From NCBI GenBank assembly GCA_008973525.1, contig WACJ01000503.1, positions 2,418,001 to 2,482,000 of the forward strand: 64,000 nt of DNA, in the 5' to 3' direction. Below, piece after piece: positions 24,001-39,000 of this stretch (position 1 is its first letter; each line of letters opens with the position of its first letter). Position numbers and translations under genes: made by a program. A model generated the notes under the pieces. The model saw only the letters and a program-made list of their open reading frames with translations. It did not search any database and was not told the origin of the DNA. The stretch is from Stenopsyche tienmushanensis (taxonomy: Eukaryota > Arthropoda > Insecta > Trichoptera > Stenopsychidae).

Positions 24001-27000
24001 TTAAAATAAAATATAAAAAAAATCACAAAAATTATGATGATTTTTTTCCTAATAATGACCCTCGATGTGATATTTTTGTTAGTAACTCTATGTTAAATCA
24101 CTACGACACATACTACTATTTATATCACATTATATTTTTAATAGCAAACAAGCAATTACTAGCTGTCCTGCTTAAAGTGTGTTAACAGCTCCAATGGATT
24201 GGAGTGGTAATGCTTGATTTGGCGGATCTGCATATATGAAGATCGAATTTTCTTCGTGAATAATATGCAATCTTGATTTAGAGCACGTAATAAATGGTTG
24301 TATGTCGATTTTATTGATTGGATAAGACGTTAGTTGCGTAATGTTTTGGAAACGGGTTCAACTATTGCATTAAATGGCTATTAGCCAGAGTAATCTTAAG
24401 CATTTTCTGCAGCTTTCACTAATATACGTTTAATTTAATTGAACCATTTTGCATGGTGAAACTTGCTTAAACTAAAAAAAATGTTTTTAATTTGTTTAGC
24501 AACATGGGTCGGTGGAGGATACATCAATGGTACGGCGGAAGCAATCTATACATCAGGATTGGTCTGGTGTCAAGCTCCTTTCGGATATGCTCTCTCCTTA
24601 GTGTTCGGTAAGTCGTAGATTTATTTAAGTTTTATTGTATTGTTGCACAGGCCAACGTCTCGAATCGTAGAATAGTTAGAAGGCAGGAAGTGCCTCTTGT
24701 TTTAACAAGAAGGACGGGGGCATCCCGCTCCTCATTATCGATAGGGCTCCGCAGCCTCGATACGGACTGGCAGTATACGACGGAAATCCTTATTTTACCT
24801 CTGTAGAGGGGGCTCTTTATCTTCGGCCGCTCATTAGACAACATTGAAAAGGAGGATCCTTAAAAAGAGAGGAAAACAATTAAAACATGGAGAATTTGAT
24901 AATGCGAAATTAAGCCATGATGGCAGCAAATGAAGTTTGCACTCCAACAATCAAATACGACCAGTCCGCAAGGCTCCACAGAGAGAATAGAAAGTGCGTT
25001 CGTTCTGCACCCCTAAGAATCTACCCCCACAGCTTGCGGGCAGCCCCGGGGATGCAAAGCCCGAACAGCATCAAAAACGACCCGTTTCAATGATTAAAAT
25101 CAATATTCAACGGCAGAAAATGAAATTATTTTTATAAAAATACCCGCGAAATATTCCTACGCAACAGTATGTTTATTGAATCGGAAGCCATTGTGTTAAA
25201 TTCTTATATTTTAAAGAGGCAACATAGCTGAAAAGCAAAGACTTTTAATTACGCTCGTGAAAGGGGCGAAACAAAATTGCGAATCCAAAATTCACAGACT
25301 TAAATACCAAGGGATTAAATACGTTTGTTACAACAATGTTAATTATTAAATATGGCAAAGTTAAACAAGAGTCGAGTAATAGCAAGATTACGAATGCTGA
25401 TTTAGTAACCAGTTGTGAGTTGGCGTTGTATTTTCTTCCGATGACGTCAAACGTCCTATTACGTTTATAGCTTAATTAAGGCGGGATGATCGATTTACTT
25501 AAGAGCTAACATGAAACTAAAGGAGATATTTGCCAGATTAAAGTGAGATTATGGATGAATCGTAACGGAGAAGGAGATAAGCGGAAGAAAATGAATGTTT
25601 CTGCTCAGCATGATAATTCATGGCGTTATTGTTTGCCGCAGGTAGTCATGATATTCATCGGCAGATAAAGGTTTAACTACCTTATGTTATCAAAGTATCA
25701 AAGCTAAAGCCGAATACTAGGATTCATTTGGGATTATCTGATTTGCGAAGCTTCTTGCGAAAATTAAATCCTTTGCGGCGTAATGTCATGACATATGTGA
25801 CGTGTGATTTTCATGGAGAAATAGTTTTTCATGTGGTGGTTTCGTGTTGCTTTAATATATATGGTTAACTTAGAATAGGATTATTTGAATAAAATTTTTA
25901 GCAGAAACTATGATTATTTTAAAATAATATTATTGCAAACGCTGTCATTCATATATGGACGTGCATAACATTATTAATTGTTCAGTATTAACTTTATTAG
26001 ATTCAAAAAATCAGGCTACGTCTGGATTGAATCAATCGATCGGAAGCATTGATACTTCCATCCCCCAAATTCGTGGTGGTTATGAATTTACAATTTGTTT
26101 ATAGAAATTTATTTTTTACATTATTAAGGGAGCGCTGAGCAAATGGGATTAAATACATATCAATCCAGCATTCAAGTAACAATATTATGCAATTATATTT
26201 TTTTCAAATGGTCATTGATTGTCGCTATGGAATATTTTATTAGTAAATCGTATATATACTTAATATAAAAATAGATTTAAAAGATTCGCAGATAAAATAA
26301 GGTTGACCTAGTGTACTGAATCAATCGCTCCATTTCACTCCAACGCTTCTGAAACTTAACCCATCGAAGATGACCTACATACTACAAAACTTCCGAACAG
26401 CATAGATCTGTTATCTACCTGCTTCGTCTATTGTATTACATTTGCTGTCTATATCTTAGGCTATGGAGTGTACCTCAGAGAACTGGCCGACATACAATAT
26501 GCAGACATTGATCGATGCATTCAATACATTAGTTCATACATTTTGTAATTTATTAATTACTTTTTAATAAAATTATTGTTACCACAAAGAAAAAACATAA
26601 TAAAGAAATTGGGGTCGACACGATGTTGACCATATATTTTAGATAATGGGCACACAAATATTACAAAAAATGGTTTTCCACATCAAACTAATATTTTACG
26701 AGCGATCAGATAAACGCCCAAGCTACACAATACGAATTATATCCATTTAATCGCGCTATGGAATGACGCACTTAAGCCAAAACTACTATAATCAAAACAC
26801 CCAATTCTTCATACACTCACCCGTATTTCATTCATTTTGTAAAAAGGGTTGTACCAGTGGATTTAATCGAGAATGATGAAAAAATGTTGATAGATTTATC
26901 ACCTTATACTGCATCGATATCGTATGATATAATAACGGATTAGCAGTCCAGACGTTTGTAATATGCGAATGCCTAATACGTTTTTAGAATGCCAAAAGGG

Positions 27001-30000
27001 TATCATAATAATTTGATTATAGGTGTGTCTTAACATTGGTGGCCAAATCTGCTTTGCAAATAATTCCGCCTTAGTCATAATTTATGCAAATCTGGTATTA
27101 TTCAGTAGATGTACTCAGAAAGTTGGAAGCACTTTAGCCAAATGAGACTAAAACATAAAGGCAAACTTTTCATGCAGATTTTGTTCAAAAATTATGCAGA
27201 TAATTATTTGAAAAATGTTAATATCGCTGGGGTAGTCAACGCATTCAATATTTTGATATCGTGTATTTCAGATGTTTAAATGTGTGCTTTCAATGGAAGT
27301 ACTCGTTGGAGCTTAGAGAAATTTTATACATTGGTCTAATGTGAAATTAATTATGAATACTATTTGCGATGTACTGGCGATATTTTTAGTGTTCATAAAT
27401 GTCAAAATTAGTTCCAGAAATTTTGATATAAAAACTCGCCCTGGAATCTGGGATACTCATGGTTGAGTGTTCAAAGAAATCTGAAAAAAAAAATCAGGAA
27501 GGTGTAGAGACAAGGAAGATGAGTGCCGCACGAACTAAGCGCAGAGAATCTGGGCGATCGCATCCACGCAAGACAAAAGCTTCTAAAATGGAATCCGCAG
27601 CGCTGTTTTTAGGCGATTTAATAATAGAAGATGAGAAATTTACTCTTTACTCTAATTATGGACGCAAAAAATAATGGCCATCGAAGGGTCAGATAGCAAA
27701 ACCGACCCTTAAGACCGGCCTGACAGCAAAAAAAATCATTTGACTGTGTAACGTAAACCCCTTGCTGACACATGGCGGTCCGCTATCTTCGTCGCTGCGA
27801 TTTGATAACCGCGTTCTTCAGATGCGAGGTGCGAACCGGAGAGGTGCTTAAAACCGCGAGTGATCGCTCAAAAAGCGACCACAGTACGGTGATGTACAGG
27901 GTGGCTCCGAATATCGTCCTGGCTCTGATTAATGACGGAGGTCAGGATTCTTTATCAATTTCGATAACAGGATTCTAAGTTCTATTGTTCTTAGATAAGG
28001 TCGGTCCCAGATGTTTTTTGCGAAATCGGTACATCTATTATTTAATGTCTTCGTTAGAGAGCTTTAGTACATAATTCATCAAAAATGTCGAACTAATTTT
28101 ATCATTTTAATCAATGATGTATTTTGATTTTGGTAACAGGAGGAATATTCTTCGCGAACCCAATGAGAAAACAAGGCTACATCACAATGTTGGATCCGCT
28201 CCAAGACCTGTTCGGAGAACGAATGGGCGGACTTTTATTTTTACCAGCATTGTGCGGGGAAGTTTTCTGGGCTGCCGGAATTCTAGCTGCTTTAGGTATA
28301 GCATCGACCCTTAAATTGAATCGTTTTAATTAAAAACCATAGGTATTTATGTAAGTTTTTAATTATTTAGGCGCAACTTTGACCGTGATCATCGATATGG
28401 ATCACCGTACATCCGTGATCTTCTCAGCGTGTGTAGCCGTCTTCTACACACTCTTCGGAGGACTCTACTCCGTCGCATATACAGATGTCATCCAACTCTT
28501 CTGTATATTCATCGGTCTTTGGATGTGTATTCCATTCGCTTGGGCGAATGATCACGTCAAGCCTCTGACGTCAATGGATGTCGATTGGATAGGTTCTGTG
28601 AGTCCGGAGGAGCATTGGTACTATATCGATTACGGGCTGCTTCTCATCTTCGGGGGCATTCCTTGGCAGGTGAGTCAAACTTGATGTTACAAAAGAAACG
28701 ATTTAGGTCCTAAAGCGCTTTTCTTATCATTCAGATTGCCTTGTGTTTGAAATGTTTCAATCCAGATAAGATTTAACCTATTCGACACGCTTGATAGGAA
28801 CATAAGGGATCGAAGGCTTTTAGCGGAAAGTGGATCCAATTCAATTTCATCCTTTATATATTCAGAAAGAGAACCCTATCAAATAACAATGATATTATTT
28901 TATTATAGAGAATCGTGATATAAATGCATATTCTTTTCGGTTAAAGAATCTTATGAAAACAATTTGTCGATATTATGTCGCCAAAATTTTAAATTGGTCG
29001 ATATATTATATTTTTTGCTATTTATTATATGATATATATACACAATAGATACTATTTTAACTATTGAAGCTCAAATCTCCACGCCTACATGTACGTATTT
29101 TATCTAAAAATGTATTTCATGTGAAAATTGACGAAGTTTTCAACATCTTCCAAATAAGGTTTCTCCTTTTTTATTGATATTTTTTAGATTGTATTATTTG
29201 TAACATACACTTAAACTTTTTTTGTGCGGTAGATGCGTTTCGCGGAAAATCGTACAAAAAGAAATCGCACAAAAAAACTATGATTTTTATCCATGGATTT
29301 TAAAAACTGCATAGCTTTGAAAGGGTTAAAATATGTATATATTTTTAATATTATTATAATTTTAATACATGCACAATTTTTTATAAAAGATTATTCGATT
29401 TGTAATCAAATTTAATAGATATTTTTTAATAAAAAATTATTAATATCCAAGCAAATATATTTAGTGCCATCTGTGCTTATTGTGTTAAAGCTCATTGCTG
29501 ACTAGAAATTCTGTATCCATTTATTGATTATAAATCTAAAATATTTATATATGATCAAATTTAAAATTCTCGTTTGTAAAATTTCAAACGGAGAAAAAAT
29601 TAAATAAGCCCTGGGTCAAAATTTAGTATCGTCGTTTTTCATGGAAAAAATCGACTCGATCTTAGAAAACTTTTGGCATTTTTTGGCAATACATTAGCCA
29701 GTAAAGTCGAAAACGTTTTTCAGAGATTTTTTTACCCCTAAAACTTTTTAAGCGTGCTGGAATTCGGGGGCGAAAATTTATGTACGAAAAAAAGTTTTAT
29801 CTAAATTCAAGTCGAAATGAATTGCGAGATGGGTTTGGTTTTATTTATTTGTCCATATTTGTTATTTAACGTGCTGAAATAGATTATGAAACTCTTCTGA
29901 TAGAAACAACTGACTTTCTAACGAAGTATGAAAACCCGGCGCGTTGCTGCTTATAATTTGCATATATATGAGATCTACTGTAAGTTAATTGTACTATATC

Positions 30001-33000
30001 TATATTATTTGAAAAAGTGCAAACAATAAGTTGGAAAAGTTTTATCGCAATCAAATGAACGGTATGGCAGCGCATTAAATACGGACAAACAAACATTATT
30101 TTTTATATATTAGACTATGCCTATGTTACTTGCGAAATCTTTAGCAATAAGTGGACGAAGTTTTATTGCAATCCGATTAACGGTATGTCAACGCATTTCA
30201 AATGAACAAAACCCAATTAATTTGTATATATTAGATATGCGTCAATCGCTTTGGATGTTCATTTATTAGACCGACCAGAAAATAAAATAATAACTTAAAT
30301 CTGATCTAATATTTTTTTGACAATGTATTTTTCTCTTTTTTTGCCTCTCTAAATCAATCTTTGTAGAATGAGGTTCAATGTTGTTTTTTTGAAGCGTTAT
30401 ATTTTTGTTATTGAATAAAACGGATCGAAGTCATGTTTCATTCGCTCAAATTGTTATTATCCGACTAGCTTTAGGCAATTCAAAATGAATTATTCCGGTG
30501 ATATCTCGCTATAAATACGGAAAGATCTTTTTAATTGTTAATAAAGGTTAAGGGGTGTTCCTGATCTGTTAACTATAAAAACATAAGCTTAATTGAAAAT
30601 TCTTCGATTGTTTGACAAAAGCGTGATTCCAGTAATGACGTCATTACATCATCCCCCGATTTATGAGGCTTTCTCATCCATGTCCCTGAGGTTTCTATTG
30701 CATTATTATTTATTTACCTACCCTCTCGATACAAAATGAATGCAAAAGGGTAAGGGTCAAAATATTGATTACTTACTCCGGCTCCTTTAATATATTTAAT
30801 AGGTGGGGAGTTTTTATGCAATGGAATCTAATTACTTTTATTGAAATTTTCATGAAATCAATTTATTTCATATGGATTATATAATAGAATTGGTTTTCTT
30901 TTTTCCCCAATTTCGTCGATTGATGATATGAATTAGTATATTCCAAAATTCAATAGTAGGATAAAACGTCATTCGGTTTTAATGGAAACCTGCTATAAAT
31001 GTCGTCTGAGTAAAAAACATCCGCTCCTAATTGGACTTTTTCAAGGATCCTTTTTTCAGTTTTTGACATCTTGGATCGTATCCCTTTTTTGCTTTGATCT
31101 GGATGAAAGCTTGTCCCGATTAAATTGTTTGCCGCTTCTCATTTCAAATATAATGGGAAGACTTGAGAAGATCCTCTCTTTCATTCATTCAACCCTTCAT
31201 TTTTTCTCATTCGCTTCAATTCGAATTGATGACCATCCAATTTCACGTCTATCAGGACGTCAGAAGCTTGTTCATATTCTATTTTTAAATATATTAGGAC
31301 TATATTTTCGGTGGTTTTAATCAATTTATTTTTACAGGTGTATTTCCAACGTGTCCTGTCCAGCAAGACTGCAGGCCGTGCTCAGCTATTGTCATACGTT
31401 GCTGCTTTTGGCTGCATCCTGATGGCTATACCACCGGTCCTGATTGGCGCTATTGCAAAAGCAACAAGTAAGTGGCATTTAAATATATATTCAGTAGAAC
31501 CTCGATTATCCGGATTGTTCAAAGTAAAACAAAAAATATAATTTGCTGATTTGCATATGGATAATTGTGTCCACTTTTGCTCACGTACGTGATGATTTAC
31601 ATATTGCGAAGTTTATAAATTATTTAATATCTGAAGATGTTATGGAAAAAGGAAAGTTCACTCAAGTTTACTTGAACAAGTATAAAATACGCTTTATCTT
31701 TCAACTTAAGGCGTCTTCTCACTTTAGGCGCCTCAAAAATAGGCTATTTTCGCGATTTTTTTAAGAGGATTTTCGCTAAAAATTATGAAATAAAATGGAT
31801 CTTATGTAATAAACGCATCTTTTAAGTACATGAAAAAATTTTATTTTTATTTTTTTGAACAATTATTATAATAAAACAGTAGCATCGAAAAACCCGTGTA
31901 GAAATGTTATGTTCGTGGCTTGTTGATGGTATCTCCGAGATGGGTCATTTGAAACAAAAAAATTTTAGAAACAGTTTTAGATTCAGTATATCAGTGGCTA
32001 TAGCGCTTATCATCAGATTTTTGATATTCGCGAAAATAACAAAATGGCGCACGTTTTTCAAAAAAGTAAAAAAAACGCGTTTTTTTTGCAGTTTTTTGTA
32101 AATGTTTTTGTGTACTTAAAATCAAAATTTCAAAAATCTGATGATATGCGCTATAGCCACAACTATGAAGAATATGTCATTCAAATTTCATGACAATTGA
32201 CCGGATAGTTTCCGAAATTTTATCAACAAGCCACCGAAAAACCTTGTTTTGAGATAAACGCGTTTAAAGTTTTGGTTGCAGAAAAATTTCCCAGACATAG
32301 CTGTTGAAACACTCGTTGTTATTTTGAGTATTTCCTCCGAAGATCTTCATAAATTGGTTTCAAAACCTCGTGAACATCCTCAGCTAGAGCAGAAAGATGT
32401 TTAAAAGTTTCTATCTGATTGTTTTTCACCACTTTCTTGTACTTGCATCATGAGTCTGAACAATACGTATGCAGCCAGGTGCTCACCTAACGGTCGCCCA
32501 AAAATGTAGTTAGACTCGTCCGATCTTTATGAAATTTTGATATAACATTTTTGAAGATATACACTTTCAAAATTTAAAATAAAATAATTTTTTTTTTAAA
32601 TTTGTAAAGACGCCTTAAAGTTTGATGGTATTTTTGGGTATATTATTCAAATTCAGATAATTTCACGCATTTACGAAATTTAGTTTACATATGTGTTGTG
32701 TGGTGCTTAAACACATGCAAAGGAGTTCACCAATTGACCTTTCTTTGGCTTCGAGAGTGTCTTCTGATGAAAGCTATTGCGTAATGACCATTGAATATGT
32801 GCGTATGCATCAATCAGAATTGTTAATTTCGAAAATATCAATATTCCACAGATACCACTTAAAAGTATGTTAAGTGCATTTTTATTGAGAAAACAAGACT
32901 GCCAACGCGATTGAATGAAATTATATAAACATAGGCTCGACCATTTTCTCCGGAAATGTCAAGATTAGTTTCTCACGATATTCAAATTTGACATTTTTTC

Positions 33001-36000
33001 TTTACGCTGCCGAAAGAGCCTCACTGGATTTATGGATGTTTGTATTCTTATTATGACCATCGGTGGCTTTGAGTCGTTATTGAGTGGCATTAACATGTGT
33101 AACATGGTCGGTTTGTTAAACTTGAAGTGCTTGGATGTCGAAAATGGGGTCGTTAAATTTCATTGCAAAACCTTCATACCGCGTCTGATTATCTAACACT
33201 GGATTTATTCCATAACACGACGTTCACGATATTGAAAACTTATTATGTTACGGAGTTTGCGAAAGGCCATTATTATCTGCGTCGAAGAGTACTCGACAAT
33301 ATCCGTGTAGGGATATTAAATTATGGCTAATGGAGACCGCATTCGTGTGTTTTTTGATGGTCATATATTATTAAGAATCAAGATGAGATCCTTGGGGGAT
33401 GGCAAACAAAAAAATTTTCGCTTAAGGGCTGAATATCTAACATCTCGCTTTTCTTCTGCTTTGTGTCATTATAATCTCATTCGTGACGTGTGTCGCTCTT
33501 TCAGCATTTAAGGATTACAGTCACATCGCATCCTCGGGATGTTTGCGTTTGAATACGTATATTTTTAAATATATTTACGTGTTGTCGGTCGAGGGAAAAT
33601 ATGGAGTGAATATACGGAGAAAAAAATATTTTAATGTGATGGAATATTAAAATGGAGGTATTCGCTACAGCGAATACCTCCATTTTAAATCCTCATACAT
33701 GAAAGATGCTGATTGACGGATCACTAAGCAGGAGAGAGCTTCTGAATAAAAGATGAGATATAATTTATTATAAGCGGGTAAATAAGAAAGCTGGATGGAT
33801 ATAAGTTCTTTCTAAAAAACAGGCACTAATGATGTGCTTTTAAAAATAATCAAAACATAGAGACCTATGCTAGAATTATCTGTCCGCCGTAAATACGAAT
33901 AAGGGGCTCTTTCTCTTTCCATCCCTTTTGGTGTGTTCTTTGATATTATCCGACTAATAAATAAAGGTTGTCGTCAATGTAGCCGAATGAGGGTTTTTTT
34001 TATAGGCGTTGATAACCAACGATGGGGTTCATCCGGTTTCCAAAATTCCCCACACTATTCTAAGATCGCCAAATCGATCCTTAACCTCATTTGGTCGGTC
34101 AAAAAGGACGAAAATTTCACCATTGAGATATAGTTTATTCTATATAATATTATTTACAGAAGGAATATATCAATTATGTTCTTTACTACTTTTTTGTTGC
34201 TATAGTGAGATTTAAACTTTCTATTTTTTAATTTGGAGTCGTCTTTTCGTAATCTTTTTCAAATAAAAAACCTTCGAACTTATTGAGTGATGTGTTCCTG
34301 AAGAAAGTATAATGACACAATGTATCCCTAAATTATAAATAAGCGTGAATTCCTGTTTGTAAAAGCACGAATCTTTAATAATTAAAATAAATGTATGTAT
34401 TAATAATCAAATCGCCTGAGGGATTTCGGTGAAAATTCACTTTTACTTTACTTTTAGCTTGCTGTTTATATAATTTCGAATTAAAAATCATCCATTATCA
34501 CCCTCGATGTGTGCTATTTCGGTCTCTTGTTTAGCTATTATATTCATCATGTATACTAATGGTTAGGGATTCTGATTTTTTGATGATTTTCATTTCTCGA
34601 GAAATGAGAATTCTCGATTTTATTTATCAAATTTCTCGAGGATTCTCAAGAAATTTTGACTGAATAAAAAATATACGTAAAAGAGTAAAATATTGCATAT
34701 AAATATTATTATCTTAGTATGCACTTGAAACGTGGTTAATATTTAATTCATTACTTCATGTTGTTTTTAAAATAACGCTTTAAGGCGTCTACTCACTTTA
34801 GGCGCCTCAAAAATAGGCTATTTTCGCGGTTTTTTTTCGAGGATTTTCGCTAAAAATTATGAGATAAAATGGATCTTATGTAATAAATACATCTTTCAAG
34901 TACATGAAAAAAATTTATTTTTATTTTTTTGAATAATTATTATAATAAAACAGTAGCATCGAAAAACCCGTGTAGAAATGTTATGTTCGTGGCTTGTTGA
35001 TGGTATCTCCGAGATGGGTCATTTGAAACAAAAAAATAAAACAGTTTTAGATTCAGTATATCAGTGGCTATAGCGCATATCATCGGATTTTTGATATTCG
35101 CAAAAATAACAAAATGGTGCACATTTTTCGAAAAAGTAAAAAAAACGCGGTTTTTTTTGCAGTTTTTTGTAAAAAAAAATTAATTTCAAAGATGATATGC
35201 GCTATAGCCATAACTATGAAGAATACGTCATTCAAATTTCATGACAATCGGCCGGATAGTTTCCGAAATTTCATCAACAAGCCACCGAAAAACCTTGTTT
35301 TGAGATAAACGCGTTTAAAGTTTTGGTTGCAGAAAAATTGCCCAGACACAGCTGTTGAAACACTCGTTGTTATTTTGGGTATTTCCTCCGAAGATCTTCA
35401 TAAATCGGTTTCAAAACCTCATGAACATCCTCAGCTAGAGCAGGAGGATGTTTAAATAGCCTATTTTTGAGGCGCCTAAAGTGAGAAGACGCCTTAAACA
35501 TACGACTAAATGTTGGTATAGTGATTTGTACCTGTATCTCGAGAAAATCTCTGAAATCTCGAGAAATAATTTTCGAGAAGAAATATTGGTAATAGTTATA
35601 AGGATCACATACACTTATTTATTACTAAATCATTTCGTTGCTCGATATTCTCGATAATTCAGATGGTGGTGAGATTTGTAATCCATGTAAAGTGACGATG
35701 TTTATATTCCATGGTATTAACTAGTGAATATCAATTTTACGACTTAACTTTTGAATATCTCATAAATTTCATAAGCGCCGAAGCTATCATATACAGAATA
35801 ATCAGTCATATCAGTCGACTTAATGTTTATTTATGTATCCATTCTTAAATGTATCAAACCATCCATTGTTTTACGCAAAATCTGTTTATCATATAAAGTT
35901 AACGAGTCTGTCTGTTTGAGGCTTTAAATAATGAATTGAATTGATTCAAGATCGATTGGAATATTGGAGTTTTTCGAATAATTCGAAATCATCTCAGAAA

Positions 36001-39000
36001 GCGTCGTTTTAATCTACGCAATTTATAGTAATTTTAATTCCAAATTATTATTTTAAAAGAAATCCATGATATTTAATGGATTTTTGTGTATTGTAGAAAT
36101 CGTTGATAAATTCAATAATAACTTTTACATCTGGTTGCATCGCTTTTCATATATAGTCTTGCCGTGCATAAAAAAAATTAATAACAAGGAGCTTTGAATA
36201 CGATTGCAGCTTACTTTTATCCTTTACATGTTAAAATTTAGATTGGAATGAGACAGCATACAAAGGACCATATCCGCTCACTCAAGATGAAACCTCCATG
36301 ATCCTCCCGATGGTCCTGCAATATTTGACACCAGACTTCGTCTCGTTCTTCGGCCTCGGAGCAGTTTCGGCGGCCGTTATGTCTTCGGCTGATTCAAGCG
36401 TCCTGAGCGCATCTTCGATGTTCGCAAGGTATTGGGCGATAAATTCAACCATCGAAATTGCGGAAGCGTTCGAGGCTAATTTTGTTTTTGCGCCATCTTT
36501 TGAGAAAAAAACAGACACTTGACGAGGGTTGATTAGGAAATAGAAAAAGAATCTGAAAAGTCCGACCGCCTTTTCTTCCCCACGGATTACATGGATCGTT
36601 GAAATGGTCGGATCTTATTCCCAGGCTCATTTTTCACGATTGTCCTCTTATAGGAATTGCTCCCGGAGCTGTTGCAAAAAATGGCGCAAGTTTACGACGA
36701 AACTTCCGACAAGTGCTGTCTCGTATTTGTTTGTGTTTAAATATATGAATGGGTGTAAAAAATATTTTTAGGAACGTTTATAAGCTGATATTCCGTCAAC
36801 GGGCGTCCGAGATGGAGATCATATGGGTGATGAGGGGTGGCATTTTAGTGGTGGGAGTTCTTTCCACCATAATGGCACTGACGATACCTTCAATCTACGG
36901 CCTATGGTATTTCTTGAATATTTATAATGAGATGCATATATTATATTTCGGGATTGAATCTGATGTAATAATTCTGTTCTAGGTCCATGTGCTCTGATTT
37001 GGTCTACGTCATCTTGTTTCCTCAATTGCTGATGGTAGTGCACTTCAAACACCATTGCAACACTTATGGATCTCTAGCAGCATATATAGTGGCTCTTATA
37101 GTAAGATTATCAGGCGGAGAAGCAATCCTTGGACTTCCTGCTTTCATCGAATATCCTGGATATGATGGAGAGCGACAGCTGTTTCCGTTCAGGACATTGG
37201 CCATGTTACTATCGCTTTTCACGCTCGCATCAGTATCATGGTTTTCAAGGTAAGTGAAATTATATTTAAAAAATAATATCGAAAATGAATGCGTGAATAA
37301 TCAATTATGATTAAAGTACGTCTCTTTTAAATGATCGTTCCACCGTCTTTGTATCAATGTCGTTTAACTTCAATTAACTCCTCATAGATGTCAGTCAAAT
37401 TTTCAATTTGGGTCGGATTTTTGAATTAATATTACAATATCTTCCGACTGTCCATTACTTCAATATTCCGCATTTTTATGATCAAACCCGGCAATTAATT
37501 AAACTCTTATTGATTACTTTTAATAAATTGATATTAAAGGCAGCGCGGAAAAACTTCAATTGATTGCTCAGTAAGTTGAATATCAATCTGAGAACGTATT
37601 ATTAATTGGGCGAAAATTTGCAATGAATTGATAGTATAAAAATATCAGAATTACAAGTTGCTCATATAAAAAAATATCATCGAGGAACTCTATCATCATT
37701 ATCAACCTGTACTATTATATATATATTTGGAGTTCATTGGTTTTTTGAAATTATTGATACAATGACCCGCAATTGAGCACCAGTGTTTTCAAAATGTTTT
37801 TATATATTAAATGTATTATTTTAACATAAATATGCAATCTATTGATTGGTTCAGTATCGATAGACGCAATTTAAGTGTGGATAAATACCATATTTAATGT
37901 CAATTTATGTTGAAGTATATATAGAAGCTAAATTATAATAACAGTACACTTAAACCATTTTTGTGTGGTAAACCGCGGAAAATCGCACAAAAAAAATCGC
38001 ATAAAAAAAGCTATGACTTACATAGAAAAAGTGAAGATGGATGGATTTTAAAAACCGCATAACTTTGAAACAGCTATATAAAATATATTTAAAATCGCAT
38101 AAAAATAATAAAGGTCTATTTTGTCAGTTTTAAATATAATAGTGTAGATAGGAATAATCGAGGGTTATATAGAAAAGATTCGTACCCAGTTTGAAGTAAC
38201 TTAATTGATTAAAGCTTGAGATATGATGTCAACCGTGTTGAAAAACGTAATTTCGAGATAAAACGCGTTAAAAGAATTCATTACTGGTAGGACCGGCCTA
38301 GTTGCCGCGTCATTAAAATTGCTATAACTCCGTAAGTATTTGGAATTTTGGAAATTTATTTGGAGAACGTATTTTTAAACGTTGAAAGATTGAAAAAATG
38401 CAAAAAAAAAATCTAAATTCTAAACCAGAATAAAGGCGTGGTCGTAATTCAGCGATAGCAGATGCAATACACAGTCCCAAATTATAATTTTATTCCAAAT
38501 TTCGGTTAGTGTTGATGATTTATATCCTATTTTATACAAAATATCTCAATACATACTCTTTATGATATAAAAAATGTTTTTTAAAAAAACCGCATAACTT
38601 CGAAATCGCACAAAAAAAGTTACCCAAAAAGAGATTTGAGTGTATTTGTATCTCGATTTTAGATAGGATCATTCTTGTGCTTACAAATTCAGTCCCTTAT
38701 ATTTGGCCTGCCCGATTTTATTCGCTTCAGTTTATACTTTTCGAGAGAGGATCGGTAAAAATATTTATATTTCTGTTTTTCCCCCACATTCTGTATTTGA
38801 ATTTAAACCTTTATAATAAAGGTCCTGGATCTAATCCACCATACCAACATTCGGTCATTGTACAAATAACTCATGCATATTTAAGAATTAGGCTTTGTTC
38901 TTTGAAGTCCCATATTTTCAGCTATAAATAATTAAAATAATGTGGAAGGCAACTGAAATTCGCATTACTTGTTTATTCACGAATTTTACGTTAGAATTAA

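Larger units (their letters stand above)
18059..24499 (+). other. ChT intron 1 (6.4 kb)
   Basis: Contains two Tigger/pogo-like copies, a transposase relic near 20.04 kb, an AC microsatellite and otherwise plain AT-rich DNA. I find no nested gene. Confidence 0.85.

Noticed and set aside
30982..31320. 112-codon open frame just before a ChT exon
   Set aside because: It overlaps the intron acceptor region, is low in coding character, and has no recognisable domain; the adjacent ChT exon uses a different frame.
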